The notes below the pieces were generated by a model. The model did no database searches. It was not told the DNA's origin and saw only the letters and a list, made by a program, of their open reading frames with translations. DNA of 50,369 nt, taken from positions 1 through 50,369 of the forward strand of contig JNEN01001283.1 in NCBI GenBank assembly GCA_000697355.1, given 5' to 3'. Origin of the DNA: Syncephalastrum monosporum B8922 (lineage: Eukaryota; Mucoromycota; Mucoromycetes; Mucorales; Syncephalastraceae). The translations under genes and the position numbers were made by a program. Positions 44,605 to 50,369 of this stretch are shown in pieces (position 1 is the stretch's first letter; each line of letters begins with the position of its first letter).

Positions 44605-46041
44605 GTGACCGATATCAAGAGCTTCATCGGTCTTGCCTCGTATTATCGACGCTTCATACCGAACTTTGCAGCCATCGTGAAGCCCCTAAATGAACAAACA
44701 AAGGATGTCGTCCAGCCATGGGCACCAGACACGACTTTAGCCTTCGAGAAACTCAAGACCGCACTGACGGAAGCACCGATATTAATACGACCCGACTTTG
44801 ACAAGCCTTTCGTTCTCATCAGGGACGCATCGCGCGAAAGACTTGGTGCCGTACTCTCCCAACTTGACGACGAAAAATGAGAACGCGTTATCCTGTACAT
44901 CAGCCGAAGTCTCTCGTCTGCCGAAGCCAGCTACGGTATTTCAAACCGGAGTGCCTCGCCGTAGTTTGGGCCGTGAAACAGCTTCGTCCGTGCTTGCTTG
45001 GCAAACGATTCAAGATAATAGCCGATCATTCCACATTGCATGGCCTCATCAACTAAGCGCAACCGACTGGCATCCTTGCACGATGGATTACGTTTCTCGC
45101 AGAGTTCAAGTTCGATATACAACACAGACCAGGAAAAGAAAACAAAAAACGCGGACTTTCTCTCCCGTCTAAAATCCCAGCACAAACATTACTTTGTCAA
45201 GACCAACAAGCTCTATCGGCGCAGTAAAGATCGCCCCCGGTTAGCCCTTTTATCTCAAGACGCGAAGGTACGCCATTTGGATGAATCATGAATACCGTCT
45301 CGATGGACATTTTGCATACCATTACACGCTAGAACGCCTCCAACGACGTCCGAAATGCAGTGTCAAGCTGCCCTCGCTGACAACGACAAGGAAAACCGAT
45401 CCTGAACGAGCAACTATACCCGATTCAAGTCACTGAAGACCCATTCTCTCAAATCGGCATGGATATAAAGCATGTCGCCACCTCCAGTGCAGGACATCGA
45501 TGCATTATCGTCTTCATGGACTATCTGACCAAATGGGTCGAAGCAAGAGCATTACGATTTGCTAATGCACCAGAAGTCTCTCTCTTCCTATACGAAGACA
45601 TTATCTGCCGACACGGTGTCCCAAAACATATTATCACAGATAACGGTCAGGCATTCGTCAGCAAGATCATGACGGCCGTTTGTGAACAAGATTCGATTCA
45701 ACACAAGCTAGCCTCGCCTTACCACCCGCAAACAAATGGTCTCGTTGAAGGTTCGTACCCTTGGACAAGCCCTACGGAAATTGCCAGGACCTGACAAGAA
45801 ACATTGGCATGTGTACCTGCCAGCTCTACTCTTCGCGCACCGCACAAATATTCACAAGACTACAAAGTACTGGCCATTCTTCTTGGCGTATGGAAGGATG
45901 GAATACACGCCATTTGACCGCATTCTTGAGCAAGAACATGATGATCAAAACAATCCAGAAATTCAGGATGCAAGTAGAACTGTAGCTGAGGAACCCCTGG
46001 TTCAAAGTCAAACAAACACACGATACCCAGGACTCGGATGA
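44605..46041 (+). pseudogene. Ty3/gypsy pol relic: RT end, RNase H, integrase
   Basis: A 5'-truncated, frameshifted polyprotein. 44605-44880 reads DIKSFIGLASYYRRFIPNFA then LTEAPILIRPDFDKPFVLI and GAVLSQLDD, the reverse-transcriptase/RNase H junction. It continues in other frames with ISRSLSSAEASYG and KNADFLSRLKSQ. From 45459 the integrase core is readable: IGMDIKHVAT (first Asp), TDNGQAFVSKI (second Asp) and SPYHPQTNGLVEG (Glu motif), ending near 46041 with LLFAHRTNIHKTTKYWPFFL. Several frame changes and stops show it is dead. It codes on + and has no chromodomain, so it is a different element from the minus-strand relic at 13.6 kb. Confidence 0.85.
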
Positions 46042-46921
46042 CATTTATTTTTCTCTACGGCGCATTTCTCTCTATATCAAAGACTATATAATAAAGTCAT
46101 ATAAAGACTTAATCTCTTTCATATCTGCTTGCAAGTCGCTCCAAGACCATTTTCAAGCCCTTAGAACAATTCTAGTATCTGTCTCCGTTGGTTTTGCATC
46201 AAGACACCACCGTAAAACACAAGCTTATTATGTAAGGTAATATTAAAGAACCAGAGAATAAATTTACAAAGGTAAATGATACGGCCACCCCCCCCCTCCC
46301 TTGCGGCCACACCCCCCCCTCTGCCCTCTAACTAAATAAGGGTCGATTTCAACCACAGCAGCTGTCGCAACCCAAATAGGATGATTCTCTATGCTGACTA
46401 CAGCAACCTGTCGCATGTAGCTCTTAAGGGGGGGGGTGTTGCCTCTGAAGATGTGGATATGAATTGTTCATACATCGCTAGCAATATACAGGGCTGTAGG
46501 CATTATGAAAACATATGAGCTATTTTCACATATCAGTTACGAGATGTGCTTGTCTTAAAAACTAGACCTGCACAACCATTGATAGGCAGACAACCCCCAC
46601 CCTTTTTTTTGCGTGTGGACGCTCTTCGATTAATATATGAGCAAGAGATCAATAGGTTGGTCTGTGCTGAGAACTTTGGATACCTTACTGTAATTTTCAA
46701 GTATGACTCCAGCTTAGGCATTTTTTTCTCGTTTGTGAACATGTAAAATCTGCTATTAATGTATGCAAGTTACATAAGGAAGGCATCGTTATGCAAACAT
46801 ACTGAAGACGTATAACAAAGAAATACGAATGAATATTTTATTGAGGAGGCGAGTAGACAAAATGCAAGGAAAAAAATAGAAAAGGAAAACGGAACAGTAA
46901 TGTGAATATACCACATATTTT
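46042..46921. other. 3' flank of Ty3 relic; possible PPT/LTR start
   Basis: The run aaggggggggg (46426-46436) is followed directly by TGTTGCCTC. A purine tract next to TG is the layout of a polypurine tract and 3' LTR, on the correct strand for the Ty3 relic, but no second LTR copy was found. There are also C-rich runs at 46290-46318. No gene is seen; the right part is the 3' flank of the MULE-OTU gene. Confidence 0.35.
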
Positions 46922-49900
46922 TTAATCATCACGGTTCTTTTTTATATCCAAATGCCGCCATATGTGCTTGCGCAAAGACCTTGGGTTTCTTCCTGAACTC
47001 TCGTATGCTAACTGGATGCCTCGTTCTATGATAGGCCACGTCATTAGGCGCGACTGCTTCAGATCCACGGTAATCCAATGGTTGCCATTGTTGTGTTGTA
47101 GGACGATTGGAGGCAATGGCCGCTTGGATGCTGCGCTGGGGCCGTCGAAGGGCAGGAAGAGAAGAGGTGGCGTAACATATGTGCTGTCAGCTGGTGAGAG
47201 CTCGGCGCTGCTCGGATAAAGGGCAATAGGTCGTGCAAAAGTGTCAGCAACAAGCTGAACACAACCGGGAGCAGTGAACCAATACTGCGGAGGACATTCT
47301 GAGGACGCAGCGGCAGAATCTTCCAGGCCATATTGAGAAATGGACACGAGCTTGTCAATATGCTCTTTGTCCATCAATTTGCCGAAATGTTGCCGATAAA
47401 TAGCCTCCATTGTAAGCAGACGTTCCTGCATCCTTCTCTTGACCAGCATATGGTTGTTTTGATTGCCATACACAGCATGGGCAATCGAACGAAAACCACA
47501 CCAGCCATCACCTTCGATAGCGACCACCTGTGAGATCATGTCTGCTGGTATATCCGGATGGATGAAAGCATTAGAGTCGTTCAGCTCAAAAGGCAGTCTT
47601 TTTGCTCTAGTAAGAAGTTTTTAATGGTTAGCATGAGCAGAGTACATAATGAAAACGTGTTGGTACATTTTCTAGTACAAAGTTACCTTTTTGCTTTTTG
47701 TAGATAGTCAATCTCGGGATCCTTGCGTTTGCTCCCTTGATACAAAATAAAGGCACTCGACATGCAGCTTATATCCTCGCCTATGTCTGCGATACCTCTG
47801 CCGTCGTTGTAAGTGTCGTCGTCGTCATCCTTCTGTTGTGTATCAGGAAGAGACACATCCGAACTGGCATCTTCTTTCTTGGCCTGTGCAACTTTCTTTG
47901 CATTTTCTTTCTCTTTGAGCTCAAATGTGGACGGAAGACGCTTGTCAGTCGTGAGCTTTGGGCGACCTCTGCTACTAATTCTGATGGGAATGGTGATATT
48001 TTCCTTGGAATAGGAGACATGCTGATCAAGCTCCTCGTCCAGGCTCCGTAAAAGGTCTATCCTTTGTTGGTCATCCTCCAAGTCCAAAAGCACGTCCTGG
48101 ATTTTCTTCAGAACTTTCATCTGAAGCTGAGACACTATTTCGGGGGAGCAATGGACGCGCGTGAATTGATCTACAGGAGAAGGTTATACAAATATGGTAA
48201 TGAAGTCATAGTCGAATATTTTATACCTTTATCATAAGTCAATCTCCAGCGATCAAGAACATCTGAAACAAGAACCTTGAACCCTTTCCTAGCAATGATA
48301 TGTTGACACGGTAAGCCGTAGTTGATGCGGGCTGAGCACATGCAATCTTCATCGGGGGTATGCTCGCCGGCATTCTTCCAGGCGTAGTTGAGCTCAGTTT
48401 TCACTTTTTTTAACGCAAAAAAGGAAACGTTGCCAAACAGATCTTGCATTGCTTCTTTTTCTTGCGCGTCCCACAGGGGCATCAGATGCTTTTCCTTTAG
48501 GAATTCGGTCTCCTCGGCTTGCAGCTTTTTGTTAAAAGCCAACATCAGTACAAAGCATAATGTGAAAGTATAAAGGAAACTTACTGATTTGTGCATGACA
48601 TCGTGGATGGTTTTGACGGTCTTGATCAAGCTTCCCGTCGTTTGCAGCTTGTCTTTTATAACGCGATGCGTACCTTCAACCCGTGAAGTGGCGCGCATCC
48701 CCATGTTGAGTAAGTTCCCAGCATAGCATGCTCCCCACTTCTCCTTATATGAAAGGTATCTACACAAGAATCTTAAATGAGTACCTTTTGTTTATAAGTG
48801 CAAGTGTTTCTTACAAATCAAAATATTCATGCATCTTACGGGCTTTCTCGCGTGCCATGCGCTGGACTGCTTCTGCCCTTTGCTTGTAAAGATCCTTGGT
48901 TTTGGTTTCGTCCTTGCCTTTCAGATCGACATCTGCTGCTTGGGGGTCTTGATTACTGATCTGGAACGCTCGAGGCACAGACACCGCTTTTGTATTCGCT
49001 TCTGCGAAAGCAAGCGCGGCTGCTTCAATGAGGTTGCGGTATGTCTTAACTGCTTTCTCGAATTCTGTTTCTTGTCTGGCCTTGAAGATCATTTGATGCG
49101 TGGCCTCCTTGACAGCATCAAAACCACCGTCATCATTGCCGCTTGCGCTGGCTTTCTTGTCGAAGCAGCCGCCCAGATTAGTATTCAGATGCATCTGAAC
49201 GTGCCAACCGCACAAGGCATGTGTCGAACGTGGGAACACAATGCTGATCGCCTTGGTCAGAGCATGATCGTTATCGGTCATAATGATGCCAATATCACCA
49301 TTTGTCCATATCGTCTCCTTCATCGTCTGCAAGAGCCATTCGTAAGTAGCGGCCGTTTCGTTGACGATAAAAGCGGAGCCCAGCAATATGTTTCGCAGTT
49401 TGTTTGTACCCAAGTTGCTGACACCGACAATGTTCACCAGCGGCATCTTATTGGTACTGACAGCGTAGGTGGCATCCAAAGCAATGCTCTCCTTGAATCG
49501 TTGACCTTTATCGACGGCAGAAGGATGGGTGAAGAAAAGCGCATTGAGTAGCGCTTTTTTGCTGTCTGCATTGTATCGGATGACGTACTGGCGATCATGG
49601 AGCCATTCGAAGACTCTGGTAAAACTGCCAGAATTGTCTTGCTTCAGAAGTAGCTTTTGGAAGTTGTACAGATCCCTCTTTGTCATGACGATGCCAGAGT
49701 CATCCTCTTGGATCTGGTCCTGGATAACGGAAGGCCTGATGCTGCTAGCTGTCATAGTCACAATAGTCTGGCGCATCTGTTCGGTGGGCTTTCGATGCTG
49801 ATGATAGAACTCTGGTGTCTTGTCCAAAGGGTGGTTATGTGTCTCCAGGGAGCTGACTTGATTGACGATCCAGACTTTTGTCGTTTTCCTCCACTTTAGG

Positions 49901-50160
49901 AGCATCTTCCAAGGGCAGACAGTTTTCTTGGTAGTGGTCTGACGGAGACGAGTTTGTGAAGTGATTTTGTGGCGGTTGCGATCCTTGCCACCATGCACGC
50001 AAATAACTTCAATTTTGCGCTCTTTCTCGGTACGGGAACTGGCTACCGCGAACTTGAACTGTCTGGCATGTTCATTGATAGCCGCAATAACGCTCGACGT
50101 TTCAACCATGGCGTAGGTAGTGCCCTTAAGTTCTTGTATGTCATTGATAGGAGTAATCAT
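46922..50160 (-). CDS. MULE (Mutator-like) transposase fused to OTU cysteine protease
   Basis: Predicted 995 residues from five exons: 50160-48815, 48759-48585, 48524-48227, 48170-47687, 47606-46922. The N-terminus has a FAR1/WRKY-GCM1-like zinc finger (C54, C82, H108, H110). The MULE DDE domain has IALDATYAVS (Asp229), IIMTDNDHAL (Asp296), CGWH (317-320) and SRVEGTH (Glu477). A SWIM finger follows (CMC at 568-570, CQH at 580-582). After a charged linker comes an OTU domain: GDGWCGFRSIAHAVYG (Asp801, Cys804) and NGNHWITV (His944), so the protease triad looks intact. All domains are open, suggesting a recent or domesticated copy. The start is uncertain: an acceptor upstream of the ATG (ctag at about 50190) and a further in-frame segment (IAGNDENINTG, about 50290-50330) suggest a 5' exon beyond the window. 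Confidence 0.88.
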
Positions 50161-50369
50161 GGTGGGGAGATCTGAAGAATTTGCAGCGGCTAGACAAAAA
50201 CCGGGTCAGAAACGCATTAGGAAGCGGCATCAGTAATAGCCTACCGTACAGAACGAGAATAGAATATGAAGCTAAGTAGTGTAATTTTAACCTAATACCT
50301 CCTGTATTTATATTTTCATCATTGCCTGCAATAAGTGTCAAATAAGTGCGGCATTATGTATCGTTATGT

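Noticed and set aside
1..50369. tRNA, rRNA, CRISPR array
   Set aside because: Looked for T-loop consensus with pairing stems and regularly spaced repeats on both strands by eye; nothing convincing. A covariance-model scan would be decisive.

Overview
The window is nuclear DNA of a filamentous fungus. Genes carry many short (about 50-80 nt) GT-AG introns with CT-rich promoters and poly-T or poly-A runs. The gene set (Cyc8/Ssn6, Csm1/Pcs1, Mss116-like helicase, EMC3, a fungal-type ADAM, a rhizopuspepsin-type protease, a universal stress protein) together with Ty3, Merlin, MULE-OTU and possible Fanzor debris points to an early-diverging 'zygomycete' lineage, most likely Mucoromycota. That placement is inference; the genus cannot be named from sequence alone.

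Layout. 1-389: last exon of RIB7 (+). 1550-4392: FYVE-armadillo-coiled-coil protein (+). 4788-6814: Cyc8/Ssn6 (-). 7229-10191: ADAM metalloprotease (-). 11488-12171: Ser/Lys/Arg-rich unknown (-). 10.2-18.9 kb is otherwise gene-poor and holds transposon relics (Fanzor/TnpB-like, a chromodomain fragment, a Tc1/mariner-type MITE) and one tiny secreted ORF (17837-18010). 19095-21391: ankyrin-ClpB (Skd3-type) mitochondrial disaggregase (-). 21602-23193: GSK-3 kinase (-). 25224-26033: universal stress protein (+). 26563-28475: sugar transporter (+). 28653-29747: short-form tRNase Z (-). 29838-31179: Csm1/Pcs1 (-). 31696-32773: EMC3 (+). 32956-34291: aspartic protease (-). 34505-35353: LDH-fold protein lacking catalytic residues (+). 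36261-37295: SRR1-like (-). 37565-39181: possible Rxt2-like chromatin protein (+). 39523-41623: mitochondrial DEAD-box helicase (-). 41.9-46.5 kb: Merlin and Ty3/gypsy relics. 46922-50160: MULE transposase fused to an OTU cysteine protease (-), perhaps continuing past the right edge.

Exon structures were assembled by hand: reading phase was carried through every splice junction, each full-length model sums to a multiple of three, and protein motifs join correctly across introns. There is no operon-like logic; neighbours are mostly convergent or divergent housekeeping genes. No tRNA, rRNA or CRISPR array was recognised. The best second-look items are the animal-type ankyrin-ClpB in a fungus, the MULE-OTU fusion with an in-frame stop-free intron, and the LDH-like pseudoenzyme.
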